DNA of 64,000 nt from Paenibacillus taichungensis (GCF_013359905.1 NZ_JABMCC010000115.1:434001-498000), one strand, 5' to 3'; positions 1 through 10,365 are shown, counted from the first letter of the stretch. A program made the numbers and translations. Notes: generated from the sequence alone by a model not told the origin.

Positions 1-1311
1 TTCAGCAGCAACTCAGGCAATGCCGATGTTACCATTACGGTAAATGAGAACAAAACGTATCAGCAAATGGATGGTTTTGGAGTGTCGTTAACGGATGCTT
101 CCGCATGGCTCATGAACTACAAGCTAGATAACAGTAAGCGCGCGGAAGTGATGGAGAGGTTGTTTGGCACCACAGGTATTGGGCTTAGTTTATTGAGACA
201 GCCGATCGGAAGTTCTGATTTTGCCTGGGCCGCCTACACTTATGCCGATACGCCAAATGATACTTCACTCAACCAATTTACGATCGACCGGGACAAGGCT
301 TACATACTGCCCATGGTCAAAGCGGCAATCGCTAAGAATCCTAATATCAAAGTAATGGGTTCCCCATGGAGTGCGCCTGCCTGGATGAAATATTCCAACA
401 ATCTGAATGGCGGCAAACTGAAAGCAGAACATTACGGAACATATGCGAACTATTTCAAAAAATACATTGAAGCCTACCAGGCTGAAGGTGTACCCATCTA
501 TGCTGTTACGTTGCAAAACGAGCCAATGTACGAGCCATCCCATTATCCTTCGATGGGGATGAATGCACAGGATCAGACAGGCTTTATCGGCGATTATCTT
601 GGACCAACACTCCGCAATGCCGGAATCAACACCAAGATTATTGCATTCGACCATAACTTTCTGGACTGGAACTTCCCGAACCAAGTCATTACGAATCTGA
701 AGAACGCAGGCAAGGGTAGCTACGTATCCGGCAGCGCATTCCACCATTATGACAGTGGGGACGGATCAACAATGACCTCCATGCATAACAGTCACCCGGA
801 CAAGGAAATCTGGTTCACAGAAGGTGGTTTCGGCAACTGGAATGATCCGCAGAATGGTACGTCTTCAGGTTTCGATAATATGATGAACGAGTTCATTAAT
901 ATTACGAGAAACTGGTCCAAATCAATCATTCTCTGGAATGCTGCCCTGGATCAAAAAGACGGTCCAGCATTGCTTTCACCGAACAACACGAACAAAGGCA
1001 TGATTACAATCCGCAACTCGGACAACCGTAATGATGCTCCTGAGAATAATGTGACATATCACAAACAATATTATTTATTGGGTCACTTTAGTAAATTTGT
1101 AGTACCCAATGCATATCGCATTGACAGCAACACCGGATCTGAAGTCAAAAATGTGGCTTTCCGCAATCCGGACGGTTCCAAAGTGGTAGTTGCCTACAAC
1201 TCTTCCAGTTCGTCGAAAAATGTGAAGATCCAATGGGGCAGCCAAAGCTTCGTTGTCACTATTCCAGGCAAGTCCGCTATGACGTATAAATGGAATGGAA
1301 ATGTTTCTTAA
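1..1311 (+). CDS. GH30-family glycoside hydrolase, 5'-truncated by window edge
   Basis: The frame is open from base 1, so the start and any signal peptide lie upstream; 436 residues are visible. The conserved family opening QQMDGFGVSLTDA lies at about residues 21-33. The general acid/base Glu sits in TLQNEP (codon at 520-522) and the nucleophile Glu in WFTEGGF (codon at 820-822), the expected GH30 spacing. A C-terminal beta-sandwich (about residue 350 on) ends the protein, as in GH30 enzymes. GH30 members are retaining enzymes acting on beta-glucans, glucosylceramide or xylan; the sequence looks nearer to the glucosylceramidase/beta-1,6-glucanase branch than to glucuronoxylanase, but the substrate is inference. 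Probably secreted. A rho-independent terminator follows at 1354. Confidence 0.88.
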   Translation, partial: FSSNSGNADVTITVNENKTYQQMDGFGVSLTDASAWLMNYKLDNSKRAEVMERLFGTTGIGLSLLRQPIGSSDFAWAAYTYADTPNDTSLNQFTIDRDKAYILPMVKAAIAKNPNIKVMGSPWSAPAWMKYSNNLNGGKLKAEHYGTYANYFKKYIEAYQAEGVPIYAVTLQNEPMYEPSHYPSMGMNAQDQTGFIGDYLGPTLRNAGINTKIIAFDHNFLDWNFPNQVITNLKNAGKGSYVSGSAFHHYDSGDGSTMTSMHNSHPDKEIWFTEGGFGNWNDPQNGTSSGFDNMMNEFINITRNWSKSIILWNAALDQKDGPALLSPNNTNKGMITIRNSDNRNDAPENNVTYHKQYYLLGHFSKFVVPNAYRIDSNTGSEVKNVAFRNPDGSKVVVAYNSSSSSKNVKIQWGSQSFVVTIPGKSAMTYKWNGNVS

Positions 1312-1353
1312 GGGGTAGCAAGAATTCATATTCCTGCTCCCAGCAAACTAGGG

Positions 1354-1378
1354 GCCGCGATCAGTCGCGGCTCTTTTA
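1354..1378 (+). terminator. Rho-independent terminator after GH30 gene
   Basis: A 7-bp GC-rich stem (GCCGCGA / TCGCGGC) with loop TCAG is followed by TCTTTT. It lies 42 bases after the GH30 stop. Confidence 0.8.
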
Positions 1379-1539
1379 TTTGCTTTTATTTAAAGATCAT
1401 CCACGGTATACATTTGTTGTGGTTTTTACGTATTCAAGGATTTTACAATTTTAATATTATGATTTTTTAGTTTAACTGTCCTCTTACATTGGGTTGATAT
1501 ACTAGCCTGAGCTTTTATATGGGAGAGGGGTTAGACAAC

Positions 1540-4500
1540 TTGAAAGACATCAATCAACGCTGGGTAGCGACGATTCTTGTGGCAGTAATGGTAATCCAAT
1601 CATTCTGGACATTTGCAGGAATCGGACAGGCTGCTGCATCAGAAAACCTTAATACCAGCAATTTAGCAAAAAACGTGGTGATCAGCCATTTTTATGGAGG
1701 CAAGAAAGACGACGTACTCGACGTGTACGGCAACGACTTTGTAGAACTATATAATCCGACAGCAGAACCTGTTTGGCTGAACGACTGGTCCATACAATTT
1801 GCGGATACCCAAAAAAAAAATTGGAAAGCAGCTCAGCTAGGTACAACGACTGCCCAGATTCCGGCATTTGGTTATTATCTGATTGCGCTTGGCAGCAATG
1901 GTAATGTCGGGGAGCAGCTTCCACAGCCAGATGCGACTGAAGCTTCATTCAAATTAGGCAACAACAGCGGAAAGCTGGTTTTGTTAAATACGACACAACT
2001 GTTGACTGCTAATGATCCAACGGCAGATGTTTTACAGGAACATGTAATTGATTTTGTTGGATATAGTGCTGACGCTTATTGGGGAAGTCCGGCGCCGGAA
2101 GCGGGCAAGCAGAGCACCATGCAGCGTTTGGTATATGATCCGCTGAATCCAGAGAATAGCACGACTGCAGCTGCGTTTCCGAATCGTGGAAACAACTGGG
2201 ACACTCGGAATAACGGAAATGACTTTGAGAAGGTAAAAGGGGCGAAGGCTCGCAATTCAAGCACAACTTCCGCCTATGTCATTCTGGAAAGTAATCAAAG
2301 GTTAGAGATGCAATCGGCTTCGAGCGTAGATCCTGTACATAACAAGATTACGTTAAATGCATTTGGAGGCTTGGTTAAGCAGGGACCATGGTCATCCGAT
2401 GACTTCAGTGTACTAGGCCTCCCGGCAGGATTCACTGCTGAAGCCAATGCGAACGGTGATCAGATCGAAGTGACCATATCTGGAGACGGTACTGGGAATG
2501 TAGCTTCAGACAGCATTCTGACATTTGAGATTCATCCTGGTGCGTGGGATCAAGCACACAGACCAGTCTCATCCTCAACTGTGCATCAAGGAAGCAATAC
2601 CGTAACTTTGGCTCAATTCACGCCATCCAATAAGATTGTAGCAACATTGGACTCCTCATCGTCCAACATTCGTATGAGCAGTGCGAAGGACTTGAATACC
2701 ACGATCCAACTCAATCTTAGTGCCGGCGTTCCCGTGGATGGGGTATTGGACTCGAATGCTTACACTGTGACGGGCCTTCCTGAGGGAGACTGGAGCATCA
2801 AGGCTGAGGGCCGAAGCAGTGATCGTACAATTACGCTATCCATTTCGGGTACATCCAATTCTGCTGTCATGAACTCCGTCATGCTGAATGTGACGTTAAT
2901 GGCTAATGCTGTGCAGGATCCGGACTGGCTGGCTTCGGAAGTGATCAGCGTCCCGCTGCTTCGGTACAGTCAACCGCTTCTTGCTGATGAGAATCGCAAA
3001 CGTGTCGTTGAAGACAGCATCATAGCGGACAATACAGGTTTTAATGACCCTGCCACCAAAGAATATAAATATGGAAGTGACGCCATGGGAGCGAATGAAT
3101 ATACATTCCTGCGTGGTACACATTCCTTATTCAAGGCTGATCTGGCAGCGGGTATTATTCCTTCTCCGAGTTTGGTCATTCCAGGCTGGAATGAGAAGGA
3201 CGTCCTTACTTACACGCAAGGCGACGCCCATATTCAGAATGTGGGGACTTTTAACGATAGTACTAATCAAATGGTGTTCAGCTTAAACGATGTGGATTCT
3301 TCCGGCATCGGCAGCTTTTATGACGACCTGATTCGCTTTGTTACAAGTATTTATGTAGTCAAATACGAAAAAGACAGCTCTGCGATTACCACTCTGCAGG
3401 ACGCCGATTTCCGGGATGTATCTCGTACCTTTCTAAATACCTATAAGGATACTCTGATAGAGATTAATAGCGAGATAAACCCTAAAAACACCAAGTTGAC
3501 CAAAAGCAATGTAACGGCTTATACGAAAGAGGTCATGGACAAAGTCTCCAAAGTGTCTTATGAGGAGGCATTGCAAAAATTGCTCGGCAAGCGGGCACTT
3601 GATGGAAAATTAAACATTGCCGGCAACTCCGATAAGTTTGAATCCGCGACAGATGCAGAGAAATCTTCCCTGCAAGCCGCTTGGGAAGCATACAAATTAC
3701 AAGTCAGAAGCAATTACCCGAACCTGAGTGATGATGAATTCGATGCCTATTTTAAGATAAAGGATATTGTACGCCGTATTCATCAGGGAATTGGCAGCAT
3801 TGGGGTTGAACGCTACAATGTGTTAATCGAAGGAGCAAGTGAGGCCAATACGGATGATATTCTGCTCGACGTGAAAGAGCAGACTCGGGACGCCAATGTA
3901 TCGAAAGATGCTTATCTTAAAACTTCAGTCGATCCCGATTCTTATCTGGGTGTACTTGAAGCAATGAATCGCTCGTATCTGATTAAGGAAGTATCACCTT
4001 TTAAAGGGGATTACACAGATAAGCCATTCAAGAACAAGGAAGAGCTGGAGCAGTATTTGGTCGATGCGGCCAAGGCTTACGCTTATGCAAGCTCGCGCTT
4101 GGACAAGGTATCCGATGAGTTGAACTATCGTTTTGAGGAACGTTTTGTATCGAATATCGTACCCATCTGGGATGATTTGCAGAACTTTATTCTTAATGCA
4201 GCGGAGGATTACTCCCACCAGGTCGCAGCGGATTTTGCGCTTGTAAAGGAAGATATGCGAACCGGGAAGCTGATTGACGTTTCCACATTGGATGATTTAT
4301 CTGTTGATCAAGGCTCTTTAACTCCAGCATTCAATCCTACAATCACGGCGTATACTCTGAATGTTGAACAAGCAACAGACTCCATCAGCATTAAGGCAAA
4401 GGCTACGGATAGCCAGGCTACCTTGTTTGCCAAAGGTGAACCTTATGTAAACGGAATAAATCAATCTTTCGGTTTGTCTGTTGGAAAAAATGTAATTCCA

Positions 4501-5604
4501 ATTACGGTGCAAGCACGTAATGGATCAAGCAAGACTTACAGTATAACTGTCGTCAGAGCCGGAGAATCCACCTCCGTTTCACCAACGCCTTCGAATCCTT
4601 CAAATCCTTCAACTTCAACTGGAGGAACGAATGGGGATCAAACGGGTACTACTGCCAACAGTGGAACGATTACTGTGAATGGTGGATTGTTGAGCCTGGG
4701 CGGGGTCAAAATCAATGTGCCAGCTGGAGCGACGGATAGCAGCATCGTCATTTCCGTAAATAAAGTAAGCCAAACGGCGAATCTGTTCACCGATTCCACA
4801 TTGAAACTGCTCGGGGATGTCTATGAGATTACTGCAAACAAGAGCGGGAATTTCAGCAAACCGGTAACTGTTACCTTGCCATTCGACAAGAACAAGGTGG
4901 ACTTTGACAAATCAATAGTGGGATTGTATTGGTTCAACGAGCAAGCCCAAAAGTGGGTTTTACTCGATAATTTGAAAGTGGATCAAATGAATGGAACGGT
5001 ATCGGGAACCATTCATCATTTTACCAAGTTTGCTGTTCTGGTATCCGATAAGACCGTAACGCCAACTCCAGAAGGAACCAAGAAGTTCACGGATCTCGTA
5101 GGACATTGGGCTTCCGGCAGTATTATGGATTTGGTTGAACTTGGTGTTATCCAGGGTTACCCGGACAACAGCTTCAGACCGGATAAAAAAATTACCAGAG
5201 CCGAATTTGTTACTCTTATCATTAAGGCTTTACATCTGCAAGGCTCTGCTGACAAAGGATTTGCGGATACTACGACGCATTGGGCGCAAGACGCAATTTC
5301 CACTGCGGCAGGTCTGGGCATTGTGAATGGATATAGTGATAACACCTTTGGTCCAGACGAATTGGTGACCCGCGAGCAAATTGCGACAATGGTCGTTCGT
5401 GCAGCGCAGATCGCAGATTCAGATAGTAATATCAACTTCTCCGATGGCGCTGAAATATCTGGTTGGGCACGTTCAGCACTTGCTGCGGCCATTACTAATG
5501 GGCTCGTTAACGGCTATCCAGACGGAACATTGAAACCAAAAGGGAATACAACTCGCGCAGAAGCTACTACACTCATCGAAAGAACTATTCAATTCACAAA
5601 ATAA
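1540..5604 (+). CDS. Secreted lamin-tail-domain / SLH-domain surface protein
   Basis: About 1354 residues. I choose the TTG at 1540 because GGGAGAGGGG (1521-1530) sits 9 bases before it; the upstream in-frame ATG at 1519 overlaps that site and has none of its own. A signal peptide (charged start, hydrophobic stretch, AAA-type cleavage) covers about residues 1-34. Then come a lamin-tail domain (LTD, about 40-230, with the FVELYNPTAEPVWLNDW core), repeated Ig-like modules, an alpha-helical region, a cadherin-like beta-sandwich (about 920-1010), a Pro/Ser/Thr linker, a ZU5-like module, and three SLH repeats (about 1175-1350; motifs FTDLVGHWA, FADTTTHWA, FSDGAEISGWA with TRAE). SLH triplets bind pyruvylated wall polymer, so it should be a wall-anchored surface protein. 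Its ligand is unknown; LTDs occur in secreted bacterial nucleases and adhesins. A run of ten A lies in the coding region. Confidence 0.88.
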   Translation: MKDINQRWVATILVAVMVIQSFWTFAGIGQAAASENLNTSNLAKNVVISHFYGGKKDDVLDVYGNDFVELYNPTAEPVWLNDWSIQFADTQKKNWKAAQLGTTTAQIPAFGYYLIALGSNGNVGEQLPQPDATEASFKLGNNSGKLVLLNTTQLLTANDPTADVLQEHVIDFVGYSADAYWGSPAPEAGKQSTMQRLVYDPLNPENSTTAAAFPNRGNNWDTRNNGNDFEKVKGAKARNSSTTSAYVILESNQRLEMQSASSVDPVHNKITLNAFGGLVKQGPWSSDDFSVLGLPAGFTAEANANGDQIEVTISGDGTGNVASDSILTFEIHPGAWDQAHRPVSSSTVHQGSNTVTLAQFTPSNKIVATLDSSSSNIRMSSAKDLNTTIQLNLSAGVPVDGVLDSNAYTVTGLPEGDWSIKAEGRSSDRTITLSISGTSNSAVMNSVMLNVTLMANAVQDPDWLASEVISVPLLRYSQPLLADENRKRVVEDSIIADNTGFNDPATKEYKYGSDAMGANEYTFLRGTHSLFKADLAAGIIPSPSLVIPGWNEKDVLTYTQGDAHIQNVGTFNDSTNQMVFSLNDVDSSGIGSFYDDLIRFVTSIYVVKYEKDSSAITTLQDADFRDVSRTFLNTYKDTLIEINSEINPKNTKLTKSNVTAYTKEVMDKVSKVSYEEALQKLLGKRALDGKLNIAGNSDKFESATDAEKSSLQAAWEAYKLQVRSNYPNLSDDEFDAYFKIKDIVRRIHQGIGSIGVERYNVLIEGASEANTDDILLDVKEQTRDANVSKDAYLKTSVDPDSYLGVLEAMNRSYLIKEVSPFKGDYTDKPFKNKEELEQYLVDAAKAYAYASSRLDKVSDELNYRFEERFVSNIVPIWDDLQNFILNAAEDYSHQVAADFALVKEDMRTGKLIDVSTLDDLSVDQGSLTPAFNPTITAYTLNVEQATDSISIKAKATDSQATLFAKGEPYVNGINQSFGLSVGKNVIPITVQARNGSSKTYSITVVRAGESTSVSPTPSNPSNPSTSTGGTNGDQTGTTANSGTITVNGGLLSLGGVKINVPAGATDSSIVISVNKVSQTANLFTDSTLKLLGDVYEITANKSGNFSKPVTVTLPFDKNKVDFDKSIVGLYWFNEQAQKWVLLDNLKVDQMNGTVSGTIHHFTKFAVLVSDKTVTPTPEGTKKFTDLVGHWASGSIMDLVELGVIQGYPDNSFRPDKKITRAEFVTLIIKALHLQGSADKGFADTTTHWAQDAISTAAGLGIVNGYSDNTFGPDELVTREQIATMVVRAAQIADSDSNINFSDGAEISGWARSALAAAITNGLVNGYPDGTLKPKGNTTRAEATTLIERTIQFTK
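1811..1820 (+). repeat. Homopolymeric A10 tract inside surface-protein gene
   Basis: Ten consecutive A within the LTD-encoding part of the SLH protein (codons for Gln-Lys-Lys-Asn). Tracts of this length can slip in replication or transcription; whether they do here is unknown. Confidence 0.7.
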
Positions 5605-5615
5605 TTCACAAAATA
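5592..5615 (+). repeat. Short tandem duplication spanning the stop codon
   Basis: The unit ATTCACAAAATA occurs twice in a row, duplicating the last codons and the TAA stop of the SLH protein gene. It looks like a small slippage duplication with no effect on the protein. Confidence 0.6.
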
Positions 5616-5626
5616 AATTCAAAATT

Positions 5627-5683
5627 ACAGAAAGGCTGCTCTCCAGCAAGTTTAACTTGTTGGGAAGCAGCCTTTCTGTATTC
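5627..5683 (+). terminator. Long hairpin terminator after SLH protein gene
   Basis: A long imperfect stem begins ACAGAAAGGCTGCT and closes AGCAGCCTTTCTGT, with a second inner stem CAAGTTTAACTTG, followed by a short T-rich stretch. It separates two convergent genes (SLH protein and OsmC protein) and could act in both directions. Confidence 0.7.
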
Positions 5684-5717
5684 TTTGTACCTTTTTGTAT
5701 CTGGTTCATTCGTTTTA

Positions 5718-6176
5718 TTACAACGATATCCCATTTTCGATAATGACACGATTGAGTTTGGTATTTACCGGATTGGAAATCGTATCACCCACAGGACATT
5801 TACTTTCTAGAAATTGTACAAATGATTCAACTTTTTCTTCAGATGAGCTGGTTTTAATATAGAAGGTGTATCGAATATCAGAATAACCGGGACGTACATC
5901 AGATCGGTTAAAAAATCCGTCAAGATCCAGATCACCTTCAACTTCAACTCTGAAATCATCAAGGACTACATCGAATTTGGAAGCATAGACCCGGGCCACA
6001 ATGGATTGACATGCGCCAAGGGAGGCAAGTAAAGCTTCTACAGGATTCATTCCCGTGTCCGTACCACCGAGATTTGTTGGCTCATCGATGATCAGTTCGA
6101 ATTGTCTTGCTTTGGTGATCACTTTAACCCCATCTTGTAGATGGGCAGTAGCTTTGAAAGTCTGAACATTAGCCAT
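5718..6176 (-). CDS. OsmC/Ohr family peroxiredoxin-like protein
   Basis: 152 residues, the usual OsmC length. The start is the ATG at 6176, preceded by AAAGGAGAGG; an upstream in-frame ATG lacks a site. OsmC/Ohr proteins reduce organic hydroperoxides with two cysteines; these are present in GACQS (about residue 56) and SKCPVGDT (about 126), and the PVEALLASLGAC block is typical. The NLGGTDTGMNP segment places it with the OsmC-like rather than the strict Ohr branch. It is cytoplasmic and dimeric by family. A sigma-A promoter lies just upstream, and the AraC-type gene next to it is transcribed in the same direction from its own promoter. Confidence 0.88.
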   Translation of the reverse strand: MANVQTFKATAHLQDGVKVITKARQFELIIDEPTNLGGTDTGMNPVEALLASLGACQSIVARVYASKFDVVLDDFRVEVEGDLDLDGFFNRSDVRPGYSDIRYTFYIKTSSSEEKVESFVQFLESKCPVGDTISNPVNTKLNRVIIENGISL

Positions 6177-6225
6177 CCGATACCTCTCCTTTATAAAACA
6201 TTGTATGTAACTTGGTTTAGTAAGG

Positions 6226-6255
6226 ATTATAGTTCCATATATCACAAGCTGTCAA
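6226..6255 (-). promoter_or_regulatory. Sigma-A promoter for osmC-like gene
   Basis: On the minus strand TTGACA (6255-6250) and TATAAT (6231-6226) are separated by 18 bases, a near-perfect vegetative promoter about 50 bases before the OsmC start. Confidence 0.75.
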
Positions 6256-6299
6256 TATAAGGATGGGAATAGATTTAGATATTCATTCTTTAAATTAAG

Positions 6300-6327
6300 A
6301 AATGGATAGCTTATTGGCTATCCATTT
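6300..6327 (-). terminator. Hairpin terminator after AraC-type regulator
   Basis: Perfect 11-bp arms AAATGGATAGC / GCTATCCATTT with a 6-base loop lie 31 bases downstream of the AraC gene stop. The T-run on the minus strand is weak (CTTAATTT), so termination strength is uncertain. Confidence 0.55.
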
Positions 6328-6358
6328 CTCTAACAGTTCAATTTCTCAGCCGATGTAC

Positions 6359-7276
6359 TTATTCACTCATAACATGATCATATTTTTCCTTCAAACGTTT
6401 GATATCTGCCCTCGGCGGTGCGCCGAACATACGGGAGTACTCCCGGCTGAATTGGGACGCACTCTCGTAACCAACCCGGAAGGCTACATCCGCAGCATCA
6501 GCTGACTCAGCCATGAGGAGTCGACGTGCTTCCTGAAGCCTAAGCTGCTTCTGAAACTGAAGTGGGCTCATGGCGGTAATTTCTTTGAAATGTCGATGGA
6601 ATGAGGACACACTCATGTTGGCTGTCTCTGCAAGATCTTCGATTCGAAATGGTTGCTCCCAATGTCGAACAATATGCTCAATGGCTTCCCGAATCCGGTA
6701 GCTGCTGCTGCCTTCCATTGCAATTTGGGCGAGTTCAGTTCCATAAGGTCCCTGCAAAAGCCGATACAGTATTTCTCGCGTATAGAGTGGGGCAAGGAAC
6801 GGGATTTCTCCCGGCGTATCCAGTAGCCGAATCAATCGAAGTACAGCATCTTGAATGGAGGGCTCCATCTGTCCAACAAACAGCGCGCGTCTGGCGTTTT
6901 CTTTAGAGGTGACCTTAATATTACAATCATTCAGTACTTCAAGAATCTGGTTCTGTGTAAACTCAAGCTTCAGACTTAAGTATGGCGTATCAGTGGATGC
7001 TTTTATAATCTGACCAATCACTGGAAGGTTCATGGAAGCAATTAGATAATCGGATGGTCCGTATTCGAATCTTTCCTGTGCCAGCAAGATTTCTTTCAAG
7101 CCTTGAACGATCACACAAAAGGAAGGCTTGTAAACCCGGTAAGCAGGCTCACTTATGCTGGAATGCTGATAGACATACAGGGAAGGGATTGCCGTTTCCT
7201 TAGAGCTGTTATGAAAGGAGTGACGTTTGATTAGTTCGGTGAGTTCCTGTTTCTGCTGCAATGCGTTATCGGACAT
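6359..7276 (-). CDS. AraC-family transcriptional regulator
   Basis: 305 residues from the ATG at 7276, which has AAGGAGGATATGT in front of it; an in-frame ATG 11 codons upstream has no such site. The N-terminal half (about 20-190) is the cupin-like AraC_N ligand domain (SLYVYQHSSISEPAYRVYKPS...). The C-terminal 100 residues hold the double helix-turn-helix: IEDLAETANMSVSSFHRHFK, then DVAFRVGYESASQFSREYSR. It is divergent from the NAD(P)-binding protein and aldo/keto reductase genes, and AraC proteins of this group usually activate a neighbouring oxidoreductase cassette, so control of 7521-10336 is likely but inferred. Confidence 0.9.
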   Translation of the reverse strand: MSDNALQQKQELTELIKRHSFHNSSKETAIPSLYVYQHSSISEPAYRVYKPSFCVIVQGLKEILLAQERFEYGPSDYLIASMNLPVIGQIIKASTDTPYLSLKLEFTQNQILEVLNDCNIKVTSKENARRALFVGQMEPSIQDAVLRLIRLLDTPGEIPFLAPLYTREILYRLLQGPYGTELAQIAMEGSSSYRIREAIEHIVRHWEQPFRIEDLAETANMSVSSFHRHFKEITAMSPLQFQKQLRLQEARRLLMAESADAADVAFRVGYESASQFSREYSRMFGAPPRADIKRLKEKYDHVMSE

Positions 7277-7307
7277 ACATATCCTCCTTGCGAGTTGTTC
7301 TTGCTTC

Positions 7308-7334
7308 ATTATAAGACTTAACGACTTTAGACAA
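7308..7334 (-). promoter_or_regulatory. Likely promoter of AraC-type gene
   Basis: On the minus strand TTGTCT (7334-7329) and a perfect TATAAT (7313-7308) are 15 bases apart, slightly short, just upstream of the AraC ribosome binding site. Confidence 0.5.
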
Positions 7335-7353
7335 AAGTGGGCCTGAGAGAATC

Positions 7354-7455
7354 AGGCAATCAATTAAGACAAATGATATACCGCTTCGCTCCTTCAGTTC
7401 GTCATAATAATATTAGGCTTGCAGAATTAAGCAAGGGGACGCAATAAGGCAATCA
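7354..7455 (+). promoter_or_regulatory. Candidate AraC operator: spaced direct repeats
   Basis: The 9-mer AGGCAATCA occurs at 7354-7362 and again at 7447-7455 in the divergent intergenic region between the AraC gene and the NAD(P)-binding gene. AraC proteins bind direct repeats, so these are candidate operator halves; this is inference only. Confidence 0.35.
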
Positions 7456-7520
7456 GACAGCATAGCTGAAGTACCTCTACAAAAATAGCAACTATATCCT
7501 GAACAAAAGGAGGTATGGGA

Positions 7521-8108
7521 ATGAGTCATGTATTAGTTTTGGGTGCAAACGGTCAAATCGCCCGTGAAGCGATAGACTTGTTTCTCAAGGAAACCGATGT
7601 CAGGCTAACACTCTATTTGCGAAAATCCAGCAGGCTTGGAAATATCGATTCGAATCGTGCGCGTGTGATCGACGGTGACGTGATGGATCAAGTCAAATTG
7701 AAAGATGCCATGAACGGCGTGGATGTTGTCTATGTCAATCTTGCAGGTGACTTGGAACAGTATGCCAGAACTATCGTGGAAACGATGAAATCTGTAGGAG
7801 TGAAACGTCTGATTTTTATCAGTTCCATGGGGATCTACGATGAAGTACCCGGACAGAAGTACAGCAGTATATTGGACCCTTATCGTAAAGCAGCTTCCAT
7901 CGTTGAAGCTTCAGATCTAGACTATACAATCTTACGGCCAGCGTGGTTTACCAGATCAAACGAGATTGATTATGAAATAACCCAGAAAGGCGAGCCATTC
8001 AAAGGAAGGGAAGTATCCTGCAAAAGCGTGGCCGCTCTGGTGGTTAAGCTGGCAGAGTCACCAGAACTGGAAATACGTCGCAGTCTTGGTGTGAGTAAAC
8101 CCCATTAA
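7521..8108 (+). CDS. NAD(P)-binding (NmrA/SDR-a type) protein
   Basis: 195 residues. AAAGGAGGT (7506-7514) is 6-7 bases before the ATG at 7521; the ATG at 7515 is too close to it. The Rossmann dinucleotide motif GANGQIAR (residues about 7-14) is at the N-terminus, followed by DGDVMD (acidic turn) and FISSMGIYDE, and YRKAA carries the Tyr-x-x-x-Lys-like element. This is the atypical SDR group acting as NAD(P)H-dependent reductases or redox sensors. It leads a plus-strand group with two aldo/keto reductases and is divergent from an AraC regulator. The substrate cannot be named. Confidence 0.85.
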   Translation: MSHVLVLGANGQIAREAIDLFLKETDVRLTLYLRKSSRLGNIDSNRARVIDGDVMDQVKLKDAMNGVDVVYVNLAGDLEQYARTIVETMKSVGVKRLIFISSMGIYDEVPGQKYSSILDPYRKAASIVEASDLDYTILRPAWFTRSNEIDYEITQKGEPFKGREVSCKSVAALVVKLAESPELEIRRSLGVSKPH

Positions 8109-8172
8109 TTCAGTGTACTCCTAAATGGAGATAATAAATTCATGTACGTTAGTTCACATTCACATCATTTGA

Positions 8173-9344
<1,172 letters not shown>

Positions 9345-9358
9345 AGGAGGGTTTGATT

Positions 9359-10336
9359 ATGGAATATGTAAAACTGGGTCGTACCGGACTGGACGTTTCG
9401 AGATTATGTCTTGGTTGCATGAGTTATGGAGTCCCTGAACGCGGAATCGCTCCATGGTCGTTGAATGAGGGAGAGAGTCGTCCTTTTATCCAAAAAGCGC
9501 TGGACTTGGGTATTAACTTCTTTGATACAGCCAATGTCTATTCGGATGGTACAAGCGAAGAAATCGTGGGTCGTGCATTGAAGGATTTTGCTCGTCGTGA
9601 TGAGGTTGTTATTGCAACAAAGGTTTACTTCCGCATGAAGCCGGGGCCAAACGGTGCAGGTTTGTCGAGAAAAGCCATTATGAATGAGATTGATAACAGC
9701 TTGAAGCGCCTAGGCACCGATTATGTGGATCTGTATCAGATCCATCGATGGGACAGCAGTACTCCAATTGAAGAAACGATGGAGGCCCTTCATGATGTCG
9801 TTAAGGCGGGGAAAGTCCGATATATAGGAGCTTCTTCCATGTACGCCTGGCAGTTTATGAAGGCTCAGCATACGGCGGAACGCAACGGCTGGACCCCGTT
9901 TGTCTCCATGCAGAATCTGTTGAATCTGATGTACCGGGAAGAAGAGCGGGAAATGCTGCCTCTCTGTCGTGAAGAGGGAGTGGGTGTAATTCCATGGAGT
10001 CCTCTTGCCAAAGGGCGTCTTACTCGGGATTGGGATGAGAAGACAGCCCGTTCATCGAACGACGAAGCAGGAGACCGACTTGCTGCGGGAATGGTTGATG
10101 CCGATCGTAAAATAGTGGAGACTGTCGCTGGTATTGCGAACAAACGAGGTGTTTCCAGAGCAACCGTTGCACTGGCATGGGTATTGCAAAAAGAAGGTGT
10201 TACCGCACCAATTGTGGGTGCAACGAAAGAACATCACTTGGAGGATGCCGTTGCAGCCTTGTCCGTCAAGCTAGGTGCCCAGGAGGTTGCAAGCTTGGAG
10301 GAATACTACGTACCACACAAAATATACGGCATGTAA
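9359..10336 (+). CDS. Aldo/keto reductase (YajO-like)
   Basis: 325 residues. ATAAAGGAGGG (9341-9351) fixes the start at ATG 9359, not at the in-frame ATG at 9281. Opening EYVKLGRTGLDVSRLCLGCMSYG and the tetrad Asp56 and Tyr61 (FFDTANVYS), Lys88 (ATKVYF), His129 (YQIHRWD) mark an AKR. The insertion after the second strand (PERGIAPWSLNE) and the length resemble E. coli YajO and related reductases. C-terminal NADPH segment is PIVGATKEHHLEDA. It is the last gene of the oxidoreductase group, before the promoter of the riboswitch-controlled unit. Only about a quarter to a third identical by eye to the previous AKR, so not a recent duplicate. Confidence 0.92.
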   Translation: MEYVKLGRTGLDVSRLCLGCMSYGVPERGIAPWSLNEGESRPFIQKALDLGINFFDTANVYSDGTSEEIVGRALKDFARRDEVVIATKVYFRMKPGPNGAGLSRKAIMNEIDNSLKRLGTDYVDLYQIHRWDSSTPIEETMEALHDVVKAGKVRYIGASSMYAWQFMKAQHTAERNGWTPFVSMQNLLNLMYREEEREMLPLCREEGVGVIPWSPLAKGRLTRDWDEKTARSSNDEAGDRLAAGMVDADRKIVETVAGIANKRGVSRATVALAWVLQKEGVTAPIVGATKEHHLEDAVAALSVKLGAQEVASLEEYYVPHKIYGM

Positions 10337-10365
10337 GTTCCTTCTAGCCTAGTAGCGAAAAAGGG

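Noticed and set aside
265-747. 160-codon minus-strand frame inside the GH30 gene
   Set aside because: Lies antisense to a gene with intact catalytic motifs; no ribosome site and no family resemblance.
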